NCBI GenBank assembly: GCA_026745465.1
Contig: JACYXH010000842.1
Coordinates: 1 to 64,000, forward strand
Direction of reading: 5' to 3'
Source: Lota lota
Lineage: Eukaryota > Chordata > Actinopteri > Gadiformes > Lotidae
DNA: 64,000 bases
The translations under genes and the position numbers were made by a program. This document shows positions 18,283 to 29,689 of this stretch, piece by piece (the stretch's first letter is position 1; each line of letters opens with the position of its first letter). The notes under the pieces are model-generated. The model saw only the letters and a program-made list of their open reading frames with translations. It ran no database searches and had not been told where the DNA came from.

Positions 18283-21200
18283 AGTGTTGGGGTGGTGTTG
18301 GCGTTGGTTTAATGTGTGTGGTGTTTGGGTGGTGTTGGTGTTGGGGTGGTGTGTGTGGTGTTGGTGTGGTGTGTGGTGTTTGGGTGGTGTTGGTGTTGGG
18401 GTGGTGTTAATGTGGGGGTTGTGTGGATTTGGGGTGGTGTTGGTGTTGGGATGGTGTTAATGTTGTGGTGGTGGTGGGGTGGTGTTTGGGTGGAGTTGGG
18501 GTAGTGTTGCTGTTAGTGTGGTATTGGGGTGGTGTTGGGTGGAGTTTGGGTTGTTTTGGTGTTGGGGTTGTATGGTGTTTGAGTGGTGTTGGGGTGGTGT
18601 TGGTGATGGGTTATTGTTGGTGTTGGGGTGGTGTTTGGGTGGTGTTGGGGTTGGGTTGGTGTTGCGTTGGTGATGGTGTTGGGGTGGTGGTGGTGTTGAA
18701 GTGGTGTTGGTGTTGGGGTGGTGTTAGTGTTGGGGTGGTGATGGTGTTGGGGTAATATAGTGTTGGGGTGGTGATGGTGTTGGGTGGTGTTGGTGTTGGT
18801 GTTTGGGCGGTGTGGTGTGGTGTTGGGGTGATGTTGGGGTTGTTGTTGGGTGGTGTTTATGTTGGGATGGTGATGGGGTTGTGTTGGTGTTGTGGTGGTG
18901 TTTGTGTTTAGTTGGTGTTATGTTGGGGTGGTGTTGGGTCGTATTGGGGTGGTGTTGGGGTGGTGTGGTGTTGGGGTGGTTTTGGGGTGGTGATAGTGTT
19001 AGGGTGGTGTCGATGTTGGGGTGGTGTTGGTGTTGGGGTGGTTTTGGGGTGGTTTTAAGGTGGTGTTGATTTTGGGGTGGTGTTGGTGTTGGGGTGGTGT
19101 TAGGGTGGTGTTTGGGATGGGGTGGTGTGGGGGTGGTGTGGGGGTGGTGTTGGTGTTGGGGTAAGGGTGGTGTTGAAGTGGTTTTGGTGTTGGGGTGGTG
19201 TTGGGGATGGGGTGGTTTTGGGGTGATGTTGGGGTGGTGTTGGTGTTGGTTTGGTGTGTGGTGTTTGGGTGGTGTTGGTGTTGGGGTGGTGTGTGGTGTT
19301 GGTGTGGTGTGTGGTGTTTGGGTGGTGTTGGTGTTGGGGTGGTGTTAATGTGGGGGTTGTGTGGATTTGGGGTGGTGTTGGTGTTGGGATGGTGTTAATG
19401 TTGTGGTGGTGGTGGGGTGGTGTTTGGGTGGAGTTGGGGTAGTGTTGCTGTTAGTGTGGTATTGGGGTGGTGTTGGTGTTGGGTGGAGTTTGGGTTGTTT
19501 TAGTGTTGGGGTTGTATGGTGTTTGAGTGGTGTTGGGGTGGTGTTGGTGATGGGTTATTGTTGGTGTTGGGGTGGTGTTTGGGTGGTGTTGGGGTTGGGT
19601 TGGTGTTGCGTTGGTGATGGGGTTGGGGTTGTGTTGGTGTAGTGTTGGTGTTGGGGTGGTGGTGGTGTTGAAGTGGTGTTGGTGTTGGGGTGGTGTTAGT
19701 GTTGGGGTGGTGATGGTGTTGGGGTAATATAGTGTTGGGGTGGTGATGGTGTTGGTGTTGGGTGGTGTTGGTGTTGGTGTTTGGGCGGTGTGGTGTGGTG
19801 TTGGGGTGATGTTGGGGTTGTTGTTGGGTGGTGTTTATGTTGGGATGGTGATGGGGTTGTGTTGGTGTTGTGGTGGTGTTTGTGTTTAGTTGGTGTTATG
19901 TTGGGGAGGTGTTGGGTCGTATTGGGGTGGTGTTGGGGTGGTGTGGTGTTGGGGTGGTTTTGGGGTGGTGATAGTGTTAGGGTGGTGTCGATGTTGGGGT
20001 GGTGTTGGTGTTGGGGTGGTTTTGGGGTGGTTTTAAGATGGTGTTGATTTTGGGGTGGTGTTGGTGTTGGGGTGGTGTTAGGGTGGTGTTTGGGATGGGG
20101 TGGTGTGGGGTGGTGTGGGGGTGGTGTTGGTGTTGGGGTAAGGGTGGTGTTGAAGTGGTTTTGGTGTTGGGGTGGTGTTGGGGATGGGGTGGTTTTGGGG
20201 TGGTGTTGGGGTGGTGTTGGTGTTGGGGTGGTGTTGGGGTGGATTTGGGGTGGATTTGTGGTGGAGATAGGGTGGTGTTGGGGTGGTGTTGGTGTTGGGG
20301 TGTGGGGTGTGGGTGGTGTTGAAGTGGTGTTGGTGTTGGGGTGATGTTGGGTGGTGTTGGGTGGTGTTGGTTTTAGTCTTGGGGTGGTGGTGGTGTTAGT
20401 GTTGGGGTGGTGGTGGTGTTGTGGTGGTGTTGGGGTTGTTTTGAAATGGTGTTGGATTTGGGGTGGTTTTCGGGTGGTGTTGGTTTTGGGAGGTGTTGGG
20501 GTGGTGTTGGTGTGGTTTTGGGGTGTTGTTTGTGTTGGGGTGGTGTTGGGGTGGTGTTGGGGTGGTGTTAGGGTGGTGTTGGTGTTGGTATGGTTTTGGG
20601 GTGGTGTTGGTGTTGGGTGGGTGTTGGTGTTGGGGTGGTGCTGGGGTGGTGTTGGGGTGGTGTTTGTGTGGTTTTGGGGTGGTGTTGGTGTGGTGTTGAT
20701 GTTGGTGTTGGGGTGGTGTTGGGTGGTGTTGGTGTGGTGTTAGTGTTGGGGTGGTGATGGTGTTGGGGTAATATAGTGTTGGGGTGTGTTGGTGTTGGTG
20801 TTTGGGCGGTGTGGTGTGTTGTTGGGGTGATATTGGGGTTGGTGTTGAGGTGGTGTTTATGTTGGGATGGAAATGGGGTTGTGTTGGTAATGTGGTGGTG
20901 TTGGGGTGGTGTTGGGGTGGTGTTGGGGTGGTTTTGGGGTGTTGTTTGTGTTGGGGTGGTGTTGGGGTGGTGTTGGGGTGGTTTTGGGGTGGTGTTGGTT
21001 TTGTGGTGGTGTTGGTTTTGTGGTGGTGTTGGTGTTGGGGTGATGATTGTGTTGGGGTAGTGGTGTGTTGGGGTGGTTTTGGGGTGGTGTTGGTGTTAGG
21101 TGGTGTTGTGTTGGGGTGGTGTTGGTGTTGGGTGGTCCTGGGGTGGTGTTGGGGTGGTGTTGGTGTTGGGGTGGTGTTAGGGTGGTGTTGGTGTTGTGGT

Positions 21201-21610
21201 GGTGTTGGGGTGGTGTTGGTTTGATGTTGGGGTTGGGGTGGTGTTGATGTTTGGGTGGTCTTGGAGTGTAGTTGAGGTGGTATTGGGTGGTGTTTGGGTG
21301 GTGTTTGGGTGGTGTTGGTGTTAGGGTGGTGTTGGGGTGGTGTTGGTGTTGGGGTTGTTTTGAAATGGTGTTGGGGTTGGGGTGGTTTTGGGGTTGTGTT
21401 GGGGTGGTGTTGGTGTTAGGGTGGTGTTAAGGTAGTGTTGGTGTTAGGGTGAGGGTGGTGTTGGGTGGTGTTGGGGTGGTGTTAGTGTTGGGGTGGTGAG
21501 GCGTTGGGGTAGTTTTGGGGTGGTGTTGGGGTGGTGTTTATGTTGGGATGGTGATGGGGTTTGGGTGGTGTTGGGGTGGTGTTGGTGTTGGGGTGGTGTT
21601 GTTTAGGTGT
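18283..21610 (+). repeat. G/T minisatellite array 4 with ~940-980-bp higher-order repeats
   Basis: Same repeat family as arrays 1-3 (GGGGTGGTGTTGGTGTTGG). The block at about 18,317-19,250 is repeated almost exactly at 19,257-20,200: GTGGATTTGGGGTGG recurs 938 bp later and TGATAGTGTTAGGGTGG 978 bp later. A partial third copy starts near 20,720. There is no long-unit flank on either side, so this array is outside the three-unit tandem. Confidence 0.92.
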
Positions 21611-21756
21611 AGGTGTAGGTGTCGATGTGGCGTCTGTGTTTCTAGGTGTTACCAGAGAGTGGCTCCGACAGGAAGTCGAGCCAAGACGCACATCCTGCTG
21701 GGACGGAACACTTCCTGGTCCACACTACACACTCGTTACCCGTCTCTGCCTCCTAA

Positions 21757-21784
21757 ACACACACACATATACACACATATGGTG

Positions 21785-21836
<52 letters not shown>

Positions 21837-21865
21837 GTGTGTGTGTTTGTGTGTTGGTGAATGTA

Positions 21866-21896
<31 letters not shown>

Positions 21897-21964
21897 TTGT
21901 GTGTTGGTGAATGTGTGTGCGTGTGGGTGTGTGTGTGTGAATGTGTGTGTGTGTGTGTGTATGT

Positions 21965-22011
<47 letters not shown>
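21757..22011. repeat. Complex (TG)n microsatellite
   Basis: CA then TG tracts with repeated GTTGGTGAATGTATGTG interruptions, which indicate local duplication. Confidence 0.95.
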
Positions 22012-22012
<1 letters not shown>

Positions 22013-22286
22013 TAGCTAGTCTAACTAGTTTCAGTCACTAAGCATGTTACTGAAACTTAAATAATTTGCCCTGACCTCAAAAACCTTAAAGAATACAACA
22101 AAGTATGAAAAATGAAGTGATGAATGAAACGGGAAGTGATTGGTTATCGGCCAGACATGTGACTTAAGAGCCAAGAGAAGATCGTCACAGCAACGGCCAC
22201 TCACTCAAACAGCTCATTGATGGACGTCTGTATCCGAGGTGACGAGGCCGACGCTGACCTGGAAGCAAAACATTCACATCTGAGAT
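22012..22286. other. Short unique stretch, no gene seen
   Basis: Mixed-composition sequence between the TG tract and the 41-bp array. No ORF or SINE head was recognised. Confidence 0.5.
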
Positions 22287-23770
22287 GACCCCTACCTGCT
22301 CCTTAATGACCTGTCTCTGTACTGTCTAACCCCTACCTGCTCCTTAATGACCTGTCTCTATACTGTCTAACCCCTACCTGCTCCTTAATGACCTGTCTCT
22401 GTACTGTCTAACCCCTACCTGCTCCTTAATGACCTGTCTCTGTACTGTCTGACCCCTACCTGCTCCTTAATGACCTGTCTCTGTACTGTCTAACCCCTAC
22501 CTGCTCCTTATTGACCTATCTCTGTACTCTCTAACCCCTACCTGCTCCTTATTGACCTGTCTCTGTACTGTCTAACCCCTACCTGCTCCTTAATGACCTG
22601 TCTCTGTACTGTCTAACCCCTACCTGCTCCTTAATGAACTGTCTTTTAACTGTCTAACCCCTACCTGCTCCTTAATGAACTGTCTTTTAACTGTCTAACC
22701 CCTACCTGCTCCTTAATGACCTGTCTCTGTACTGTCTAACCCCTACCTGCTCCTTAATGACCTGTCTCTGTACTGTCTAACCCCTACCTGCTCCTTAATG
22801 ACCTGTCTCTGTACTGTCTAAGCCCTACCTGCTCCTTAATGACCTGTCTCTGTACTGTCTAACCCCTACCTGCTCCTTAATGACCTGTCTCTGTACTGTC
22901 TAACCCCTACCTGCTCCTTAATGACCTGTCTCTGTACTGTCTAACCCCTACCTGCTCCTTAATGACCTGTCTCTGTACTGTCTAACCCCTACCTGCTCCT
23001 TAATGACCTGTCTCTGTACTGTCTAACCCCTACCTGCTCCTTAATGACCTGTCTCTGTACTGTCTAACCCCTACCTGCTCCTTAATGACCTGTCTCTGTA
23101 CTGTCTAACCCCTACCTGCTCCTTAATGACCTGTCTCTGTACTGTCTAACCCCTACCTGCTCCTTAATGACCTGTCTCTGTACTGTCTAACCCCTACCTG
23201 CTCCTTAATGACCTGTCTGTACTGTCTAACCCCTACCTGCTCCTTAATGACCTGTCTCTGTACTGTCTAACCCCCACCTGCTCCTTAATGACCTGTCTCT
23301 GTACTGTCTAACCCCTACCTGCTCCTTAATGACCTGTCTCTGTACTGTCTAACCCCTACCTGCTCCTTAATGACCTGTCTCTGTACTGTCTAACCCCTAC
23401 CTGCTCCTTAATGACCTGTCTCTGTACTGTCTAACCCCTACCTGCTCCCTAATGACCTGTCTCTGTACTGTCTAACCCCTACCTGCTCTTTAATGATCTG
23501 TCTCTGTACTGTCTAACCCCTACCTGCTCCTTAATGATCTGTCTCTGTACTGTCTAACCCCTACCTGCTCCTTAATGACCTGTCTGTACTGTCTAACCCC
23601 TACCTGCTCCTTAATGATCTGTCTCTGTACTGTCTAACCCCTACCTGCTCCTTAATGACCTGTCTCTGTACTGTCTAAACCCTACCTGCTCCTTAATGAT
23701 CTGTCTCTGTACTGTCTAACCCCTACCTGCTCCTTAATGACCTGTCTCTGTACTGTCTAACCCCTACCTG
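22287..23770. repeat. 41-bp minisatellite (~36 units), SINE-tail related
   Basis: Unit: ACCCCTACCTGCTCCTTAAT followed by GACCTGTCTCTGTACTGTCTA. Most units are near-identical; a few have TTTTAACTG, ATGATCTG or a 2-nt deletion. The same unit core occurs about four times in the SINE tail at 34,586-34,750. The remnant after the retrotransposon (29,158-29,215) continues into CAGTCACTTTGGATAAAGAA, which resembles the conserved 3' tail of many teleost SINEs and LINEs. Confidence 0.95.
23766..23770. repeat. Target-site duplication, left (ACCTG)
   Basis: ACCTG directly before the left LTR matches ACCTG directly after the right LTR (29,158-29,162). Five base pairs is the usual size for Ty3/Gypsy integration. 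Removing the element restores one intact minisatellite unit. Confidence 0.9.
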
Positions 23771-24307
23771 TGTTAAGGTTACGAGAATTGGACCCAAACG
23801 CAGGACAAGGAAACCAACAGGATGCGGATTGAAAGACGGAATTTATTAACGTCTCACAGGTACAGGCAAGGGCTAGGCAGAATCGTCGTCAGACAGGCGG
23901 AGGTTCGGTAGTAGACAGGCAAACGGACAGTTAGAGAGGGTAGCGACAGGCGGGTAGTCAGGCAGGCGAAGCTTCGGCAACAGGTAGGTATCCGGAAGGT
24001 GTGGTGGACAGGCAGGTGAGGATCCAGGGAAGAGCTGTGCGCAAGGAGAGGTAAGGTTAGGAACAAGCGGGGAATTTAAACAGGAATTCAATAAATGCTG
24101 GAACGAGGAACTAACACAGGGAGAGCTAACAACGAACTGGCGCCGGCTGCTTGTTGAACGGGGAAGAAATAGGGTGTGTTGATTGTTGATTGATGACAGG
24201 AGTGGAGAGCGGAGTGCACGTGGTAAATTGGTGACCGGAATGTAAACAGAAGCACATGGTGTAGTGGCAGCCGGCGCAGCTAGGTGGAGGCAGAGGGTGT
24301 CGTAACA
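23771..24307 (-). repeat. 3' LTR of Gypsy element 1
   Basis: 537 bp, same length and same sequence by eye as 28,621-29,157. On the element strand it is preceded by a purine tract (AGAGGGGGGGTAC, complement of 24,308-24,320), the expected polypurine tract for plus-strand priming. The pol stop codon (24,280) lies just inside this LTR. Confidence 0.95.
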
Positions 24308-27300
24308 GTACCCCCCCCTCTACGGACGCCTCCAGGCGGACGCACGGGGTGAGAAGGGTGCTGGCGGTGGAAGTCCTTGACGAGGTCGGGGTCCAGAATG
24401 TGGCTTCGAGGTACCCAGGAGCGCTCCTCTGGACCATACCCCTCCCAGTCGACCAGGTACTGGAATCCCCGACCCCGACGACGCACGTCCAGGAGGCGGC
24501 GAACTGTCCAGGCGGGATGGTCATCAATCATCCGGGGGGGTGGTGGAGCTGGGGTGGGAGGCGACAGCGGGCTGGAGGAGACTGGCTTGAGCTGGGACAC
24601 GTGGAAGGTGGGATGAACGCGGAGAGATGAGGGGAGTTTGAGACGAACCGCACAGGGGTTGATAACGGCCTCGACGGGGAACGGACCGATGAAACGAGGG
24701 GAAAGCTTCTGATTGACTCCCTTGAGTGGGAGGTCCTTGGACCGAAGCCAAACCCTTTGTCCGGGGGAGTACAGTGGAGCTGGTTGCCGGCGCTTATTCG
24801 CCTGGTGTTGGGAGCGGGTAGACGCACGAAGCAGGGCAGCCCGTGCACGCTTCCAGGTGCGCTGGCAACGGCGTAAGTGAACCTGGACGGATGGGACTGC
24901 GATCTCCGCCTCCAAGGTAGGGAACAGAGGTGGTTGGTAGCCTAGGGAGCACATGAATGGGGAGAGTCCTGTGGAGGCATTTATCAGGGAGTTATGGGCA
25001 TATTCCACCCAAGGAAGCTGGCTGCTCCAGGTGTTTGGGTTGATCTCCGTGATGCAACGTAGTGCCGTCTCCATCTCTTGATTAGCCCTCTCAGACTGAC
25101 CATTGGATTGAGGGTGGTATCCGGATGTGAGGCTGACTGAGGAACCCAGTGTGGATAGAAAAGAACGCCAGACCTGGGACGTGAACTGGGAACCACGGTC
25201 CGACACAACGTCCATAGGGAAGCCATGAAGGCGGAAAACATGGGCCACCAGAAGATCCGCGGTCTCACGGGCGGAGGGAAGCTTAGGAAGAGCCAGAAAA
25301 TGTGCGGATTTGGAAAAACGGTCAATTATAGTGAGGATAGTGGTGTTTCCTTCCGAGGGAGGAAGGCCGGTGACGAAGTCCAGAGCGATATGGGACCAGG
25401 GCCGACTGGGAATGGGCAGGGGACGAAGCAGACCGGAACGGGGCCGAGTGGAGGTCTTACTTCGGGCGCAGGTCGAGCAGGACGCAACGAAGGCACGAAC
25501 GTCCGCGTCCAGGGTTGGCCACCAAAAGCGCCTGCGGATGAACTCCAACGTGCGAGTGACCCCAGGGTGGCAGGTGAGCTTGGACGTATGAGCCCAGGTG
25601 AGGACCCTGGTGCGTTCAGTCTCAGGAACAAACAAGCGATTCGGGGGACCAGTACCTGGGTCTGGCTGATTTCCCTGGGCCTGGATCACTGCGGACTCAA
25701 CTTCCCAAGTGAGCGTCGCGACGAGACATGAAGGCGGTAGGATGGGTTCCGGATCCGGAATGGGGTCTTCCGGAGAGTAAAGGCGGGACAGGGCGTCAGG
25801 CTTGACGTTCCGGGAGCCGGGGCGGTAGGTAAGGGTAAAATTGAAACGACCAAAGAATAAGGCCCATCTGGCCTGCCGAGAGTTGAGGCGTCTGGCGGTT
25901 TGAATGTAGGACAGGTTGCGGTGGTCGGTCCAAACGATAAACGGCTGCTCCGCTCCCTCAAGCCAGTGACGCCACTCCTCGAGTGCCAATTTTACAGCCA
26001 GGAGCTCACGATTTCCAACATCGTAGTTATGCTCAGGGGGGGTAAGTCGGCGGGAAAAGAAAGCACAGGGGTGCAACTTGTGGTCTGAGGAAGAGCGTTG
26101 GGAGAGAACAGCTCCCACGCCGGTGTCGGAGGCGTCGACCTCCACCACAAACTGGAGGAAGGGATCGGGTTGAATCAGAATTGGAGCTGACACGAACAGT
26201 CTCTTGAGAGTCTCGAAGGCGGCCCCCGACTCCGGTGTCCACAAGAAGGACCTCTTTGTGGAAGTCAAGGCCGTGAGGGGTGCCGCAACTTGGCTGTACC
26301 CACGGATGAAACGACGATAGAAATTTGCGAAACCCAAAAACTGCTGGAGCTTCTTGCAGGTAGAGGGAGTCGGCCACTCAACCACCGCCGAAACCTTGGA
26401 TGGGTCCATCCTAACTTCCCCCTGGCCGATGATATACCCCAGAAAGGACGTGGACGTAACATGGAACTCACACTTCTCCACTTTGACGTAGAGCCTATTT
26501 TCCAATAGACGCTGGAGAACCTGTCGTACGTGGATCACATGCTCCTCCAGTGACCCCGAGAAAATGAGGATGTCGTCCAGGTAAACAAAAACAGAATGGT
26601 TCAGCATGTCGCGGAGGACATCGTTAACCAAAGCCTGAAACACTGCGGGGGCGTTGGTGAGGCCAAAGGGCATAACCAGGTACTCAAAGTGTCCTAGAGG
26701 AGTGTTAAAGGCCGTCTTCCACTCATCCCCCTCCCGGATCCGGACCAGGTGATACGCGTTGCGCAAGTCCAGTCTGGAGAAGATCGTGGCACCATGGAGG
26801 GGAACAAAGGCAGAACTAATGAGAGGTAACGGGTACTTATTTCTCACCGTGATGGAGTTCAAGCCGCGGTAATCAATGCAAGGACGGAGAGAGCCATCCT
26901 TCTTGCCGACGAAGAAAAACCCCGCACCTACAGGAGAAGAGGAAGGACGAATTATTCCCGCGGCCAGGGACTCCTGGATGTAACATTCCATTGACTCTCG
27001 CTCAGGACGGGAAAGATTAAAAAGCCGACTGCTGGGCAGGGGAGCCCCGGGGAGAAGGTCAATGGCGCAGTCGTATGGGCGGTGGGGGGGTAATGCAAGA
27101 GCACGGACCTTACTAAAGACCTCTCCCAGGTCATGGTATACTAGAGGGACGGAGGAGAGGTCTGAAGGGGGAGGAGGTAGAGGCACAGGTGGGGAGGGAG
27201 GTTGGGCAGAGCGTAAACAACGGGAGAGACAGGAGGGACTCCAGGAAACCACTAGACCGGATCCCCAATCAATCTGGGGGTTATGGATCTGAAGCCATGG

Positions 27301-27714
27301 ATAACCGAGGACTATGGGAATCCCCGGGCAGTCAATTATGTGGAAAGAAATGGACTCATGATGGTTACCAGAAATCAAGAGTTTAACGGGAACCGTGCGA
27401 TGCTTCAGACGAGCTAAGGGTTTCCCATTTAGGGCCTGGGCCTCGATAGGGGAGTCCAGAGGGACAGTATCAATCCCTAACTGTTGAACTAACCTCCGGT
27501 CAATGAATGACTCATCCGCCCCCGAGTCCAGTAAAGCCGAAAGTGGAAGGGACTGGTCTCGCCACGAAAGGACAGCCTCGAGCAGGGGACGGGAAACCGA
27601 GGGGTTGAGGGCTCGACTCGCCAGGATCCCTCGAATCACCGGCGAGTCGATCCGTTTCCCGGGCGTGTTGAACAAGTTGACAGAAAGTGACCGGACTGCC
27701 CACAATAAATACAA
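24280..27714 (-). CDS. pol: Gypsy element 1 pol polyprotein (PR-RT-RH-IN-chromodomain)
   Basis: Open for 1,144 codons with no stop. Protease: [10 protein letters not shown] near residue 60. Reverse transcriptase: [10 protein letters not shown], then [15 protein letters not shown] and the catalytic YLDD. RNase H: VVEVDAS, then NRELLA and WTDHRNL. Integrase: zinc region with HPGVTRT and CSTCARS, then a D,D,E core with [19 protein letters not shown] and [12 protein letters not shown], followed by a GPY/F-type module (RFIGPFPVE). The C-terminal chromodomain contains [17 protein letters not shown]. Translation probably does not start at the first ATG. The frame overlaps gag and has a slippery heptamer inside the overlap, so a Gag-Pol fusion made by -1 frameshifting is expected. 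All catalytic residues I looked for are present. Confidence 0.95.
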   Translation of the reverse strand: MYLLWAVRSLSVNLFNTPGKRIDSPVIRGILASRALNPSVSRPLLEAVLSWRDQSLPLSALLDSGADESFIDRRLVQQLGIDTVPLDSPIEAQALNGKPLARLKHRTVPVKLLISGNHHESISFHIIDCPGIPIVLGYPWLQIHNPQIDWGSGLVVSWSPSCLSRCLRSAQPPSPPVPLPPPPSDLSSVPLVYHDLGEVFSKVRALALPPHRPYDCAIDLLPGAPLPSSRLFNLSRPERESMECYIQESLAAGIIRPSSSPVGAGFFFVGKKDGSLRPCIDYRGLNSITVRNKYPLPLISSAFVPLHGATIFSRLDLRNAYHLVRIREGDEWKTAFNTPLGHFEYLVMPFGLTNAPAVFQALVNDVLRDMLNHSVFVYLDDILIFSGSLEEHVIHVRQVLQRLLENRLYVKVEKCEFHVTSTSFLGYIIGQGEVRMDPSKVSAVVEWPTPSTCKKLQQFLGFANFYRRFIRGYSQVAAPLTALTSTKRSFLWTPESGAAFETLKRLFVSAPILIQPDPFLQFVVEVDASDTGVGAVLSQRSSSDHKLHPCAFFSRRLTPPEHNYDVGNRELLAVKLALEEWRHWLEGAEQPFIVWTDHRNLSYIQTARRLNSRQARWALFFGRFNFTLTYRPGSRNVKPDALSRLYSPEDPIPDPEPILPPSCLVATLTWEVESAVIQAQGNQPDPGTGPPNRLFVPETERTRVLTWAHTSKLTCHPGVTRTLEFIRRRFWWPTLDADVRAFVASCSTCARSKTSTRPRSGLLRPLPIPSRPWSHIALDFVTGLPPSEGNTTILTIIDRFSKSAHFLALPKLPSARETADLLVAHVFRLHGFPMDVVSDRGSQFTSQVWRSFLSTLGSSVSLTSGYHPQSNGQSERANQEMETALRCITEINPNTWSSQLPWVEYAHNSLINASTGLSPFMCSLGYQPPLFPTLEAEIAVPSVQVHLRRCQRTWKRARAALLRASTRSQHQANKRRQPAPLYSPGQRVWLRSKDLPLKGVNQKLSPRFIGPFPVEAVINPCAVRLKLPSSLRVHPTFHVSQLKPVSSSPLSPPTPAPPPPRMIDDHPAWTVRRLLDVRRRGRGFQYLVDWEGYGPEERSWVPRSHILDPDLVKDFHRQHPSHPVRPPGGVRRGGGTVTTPSAST
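27598..27660 (-). promoter_or_regulatory. Predicted -1 ribosomal frameshift signal (GGGAAAC + pseudoknot)
   Basis: On the minus strand GGGAAAC (27,660-27,654) is phased as G GGA AAC in gag, and slipping gives GGG AAA in the pol frame. After a 4-nt spacer, CGACTCGCC (27,649-27,641) pairs perfectly with GGCGAGTCG (27,622-27,614). Within the loop CGAGGG (27,633-27,628) can pair with CCCTCG (27,603-27,598), giving an H-type pseudoknot. GGGAAAC is also the slippery heptamer of the sushi-derived mammalian gene PEG10. The folding is by inspection only. Confidence 0.85.
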
Positions 27715-28604
27715 CTCCTGGAACGGATTCTGTGCTCCCTCTCTTCTGGAGTGAGATGGGCGCGTCCCAGCTGCATGGGCTCTGGATCAGGTTGAGAAGC
27801 TGGCTCTGGGCGGGAAGAATATGACCGAGATGGAGATGGTAGCGAGACAGTCGGAGAGAGAGAGAAAGCCAGAGGTGAACGATGTGAACGCTCGCGCCGC
27901 CGTTCACACAGACGGTTGTCCAGGCGAATTGCGAGAGAGATGAGATGATCGAGACCGGAAGGCTCCTCCCGAACGGCCAACTCATCCTTGAGGGGATCAG
28001 AAAGCGCATTCATGAAAGCCCCCATTAAAGCCACGTCGTTCCATCCACTCTCCGCCGCGAGAGTTCTAAAATCCACCGCAAAATCAGCCACACTACGGGA
28101 GCCCTGGCGGACGGCGAAAAGACGCATGGAGGCTTCTCTTCTCCGGACAGGGTGGTCGAAGACTCTCCGCATCTCCGTGGTGAATTCCGAGTAGGTGGAA
28201 CAGAAATCCGCCCCCCTCTCCAATACTGAAGTTGCCCAAGAGAGGGCCCTCCCCCGTAAGGCTCCGACGAGGAACGCAATCCGGGAGTCTTCGGTGGAGT
28301 ATGTTAGAGGTTGTAGCTGGAACACGAGACCGCACTGCAGAAGGAAGTCCCGACAGGTACCCAGATCACCCCCGTATCGTTCCGGAGCCGGGATGAACGG
28401 TTCACGTGAGACCGCTTGCTGGGGAGGAGCGGAGGGAATTAACGGCACATCTGGAGACGGCACGGGAGCCTGACTTGCTTGAAAAGCAGCATTAAGACCA
28501 TTGAGGACAGTTCTAATCTCCTCCAGGGCTTCTTCGTGGCGCCCGAGTAACAATCCATGACTGGCGATGGCTTGGTTCGGAGATCCTGTGTCCGCTGGGT
28601 CCAT
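27636..28604 (-). CDS. gag: Gypsy element 1 Gag
   Basis: 322 codons from an ATG 17 nt downstream of the 5' LTR. It has the capsid-like Gag pattern of vertebrate sushi-type elements: [19 protein letters not shown] followed by [14 protein letters not shown]. Near the C-terminus is one CCHC zinc knuckle ([14 protein letters not shown]). Gag should assemble the cytoplasmic particle and bind element RNA through the knuckle. The last codons contain the -1 slippery site, and the gag stop falls inside it-proximal pol overlap. The frame is intact. Confidence 0.93.
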   Translation of the reverse strand: MDPADTGSPNQAIASHGLLLGRHEEALEEIRTVLNGLNAAFQASQAPVPSPDVPLIPSAPPQQAVSREPFIPAPERYGGDLGTCRDFLLQCGLVFQLQPLTYSTEDSRIAFLVGALRGRALSWATSVLERGADFCSTYSEFTTEMRRVFDHPVRRREASMRLFAVRQGSRSVADFAVDFRTLAAESGWNDVALMGAFMNALSDPLKDELAVREEPSGLDHLISLAIRLDNRLCERRRERSHRSPLAFSLSPTVSLPSPSRSYSSRPEPASQPDPEPMQLGRAHLTPEEREHRIRSRSCIYCGQSGHFLSTCSTRPGNGSTRR

Positions 28605-28620
28605 GCTGGCCAGTTCGTAC

Positions 28621-29157
28621 TGTTAAGGTTACGAGAATTGGACCCAAACGCAGGACAAGGAAACCAACAGGATGCGGATTGAAAGACGGAATTTATTAAC
28701 GTCTCACAGGTACAGGCAAGGGCTAGGCAGAATCGTCGTCAGACAGGCGGAGGTTCGGTAGTAGACAGGCAAACGGACAGTTAGAGAGGGTAGCGACAGG
28801 CGGGTAGTCAGGCAGGCGAAGCTTCGGCAACAGGTAGGTATCCGGAAGGTGTGGTGGACAGGCAGGTGAGGATCCAGGGAAGAGCTGTGCGCAAGGAGAG
28901 GTAAGGTTAGGAACAAGCGGGGAATTTAAACAGGAATTCAATAAATGCTGGAACGAGGAACTAACACAGGGAGAGCTAACAACGAACTGGCGCCGGCTGC
29001 TTGTTGAACGGGGAAGAAATAGGGTGTGTTGATTGTTGATTGATGACAGGAGTGGAGAGCGGAGTGCACGTGGTAAATTGGTGACCGGAATGTAAACAGA
29101 AGCACATGGTGTAGTGGCAGCCGGCGCAGCTAGGTGGAGGCAGAGGGTGTCGTAACA
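28621..29157 (-). repeat. 5' LTR of Gypsy element 1
   Basis: 537 bp, matching the 3' LTR. It should carry promoter and polyadenylation signals. On the element strand ATTTAAA and AATAAATGC-type AT motifs are visible (complement region near 28,920-28,950). The primer-binding site should start within the 16 nt between the LTR and the gag ATG (28,605-28,620); I could not assign a tRNA. Confidence 0.95.
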
Positions 29158-29162
29158 ACCTG
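29158..29162. repeat. Target-site duplication, right (ACCTG)
   Basis: Matches 23,766-23,770 exactly. Confidence 0.9.
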
Positions 29163-29215
29163 CTCCTTAATGACCTGCATCTGAACTCAGTCACTTTGGA
29201 TAAAGAATCTGCGAA
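29158..29215 (+). repeat. End of 41-bp array and SINE/LINE-like tail
   Basis: One partial minisatellite unit (ACCTGCTCCTTAATGACCTG) runs on into ACTCAGTCACTTTGGATAAA. This resembles the TCGCTTTGGATAAAAGCGTC tail common to many teleost retroposons (established knowledge, recalled without a database). Confidence 0.7.
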
Positions 29216-29399
29216 ACTATTCAAGAGTAATTTTGACAAATATCAATGCATCCATATATTTACTAACGCTTTCAACCGTGTGTTTTTACAGAAAACGAAC
29301 CATCAACATATTGATAAGATTCAAAGTTATGCATATTTATGATCTACCACAAATTAGAGTTGACTATAGTACCTTCTTCTTCCTGCTGTAATAAAGTGA

Positions 29400-29678
29400 G
29401 CCACACCAAACTGTCTGATTTATAACAAGGACATCATTTTGCGAACCAGCCAGTTGGACCAGTTCCCCTCCCAGTTTGCACCGCCCAACGTGGAATATGG
29501 AGTCACCACAAAGTCACAAGCTGTGCAGATTTAGGCCGAATATGTTGGAAACTACCACAAAGAAAATGAAATGCACTTTCATCAAAGACTGTGGAACTCC
29601 TTAGAACTGGGTAAAGCAAGACGATTCTCAGAGTTAGTTCTTATCAACGTCCCAGGGGGGGAATACGATGTGAAGTGA
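29400..29678 (+). pseudogene. Exon-like fragment with one in-frame stop, family unknown
   Basis: A frame open from 29,400 to a TGA at 29,676-29,678 apart from a TAG at 29,532. The translation has protein-like composition: it reads LDQFPSQFAPPNVEYGV before the TAG, then EYVGNYHKENEMHFHQRLWN and later FSELVLINVPGGEYDVK after it. There is no ATG at the front and no clear splice acceptor. I do not recognise the family. It could be the last exon of a decayed gene or a retropseudogene piece; it could also be chance. Confidence 0.35.
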
Positions 29679-29689
29679 CATGAGAATGT

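Larger units (their letters stand above)
23771..29157 (-). mobile_element. Full-length chromodomain Ty3/Gypsy retrotransposon 1
   Basis: A 5,387-bp LTR element on the minus strand. Two 537-bp LTRs with TG...CA ends (TGTTACGAC...CTTAACA read on the element strand) look identical by eye, flanked by a 5-bp target duplication. Gag and pol are both open and arranged in a -1 overlap. Pol order is protease, reverse transcriptase, RNase H, integrase, chromodomain. This order and the chromodomain place it with the vertebrate chromoviruses (the sushi-ichi group is the best-known member). Matching LTRs mean a recent insertion, and nothing visible disables it. Confidence is high for class, lower for exact family. 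Confidence 0.95.

Noticed and set aside
24349..28473. Plus-strand ORFs across Gypsy element 1
   Set aside because: Antisense shadows of gag and pol with no motifs.
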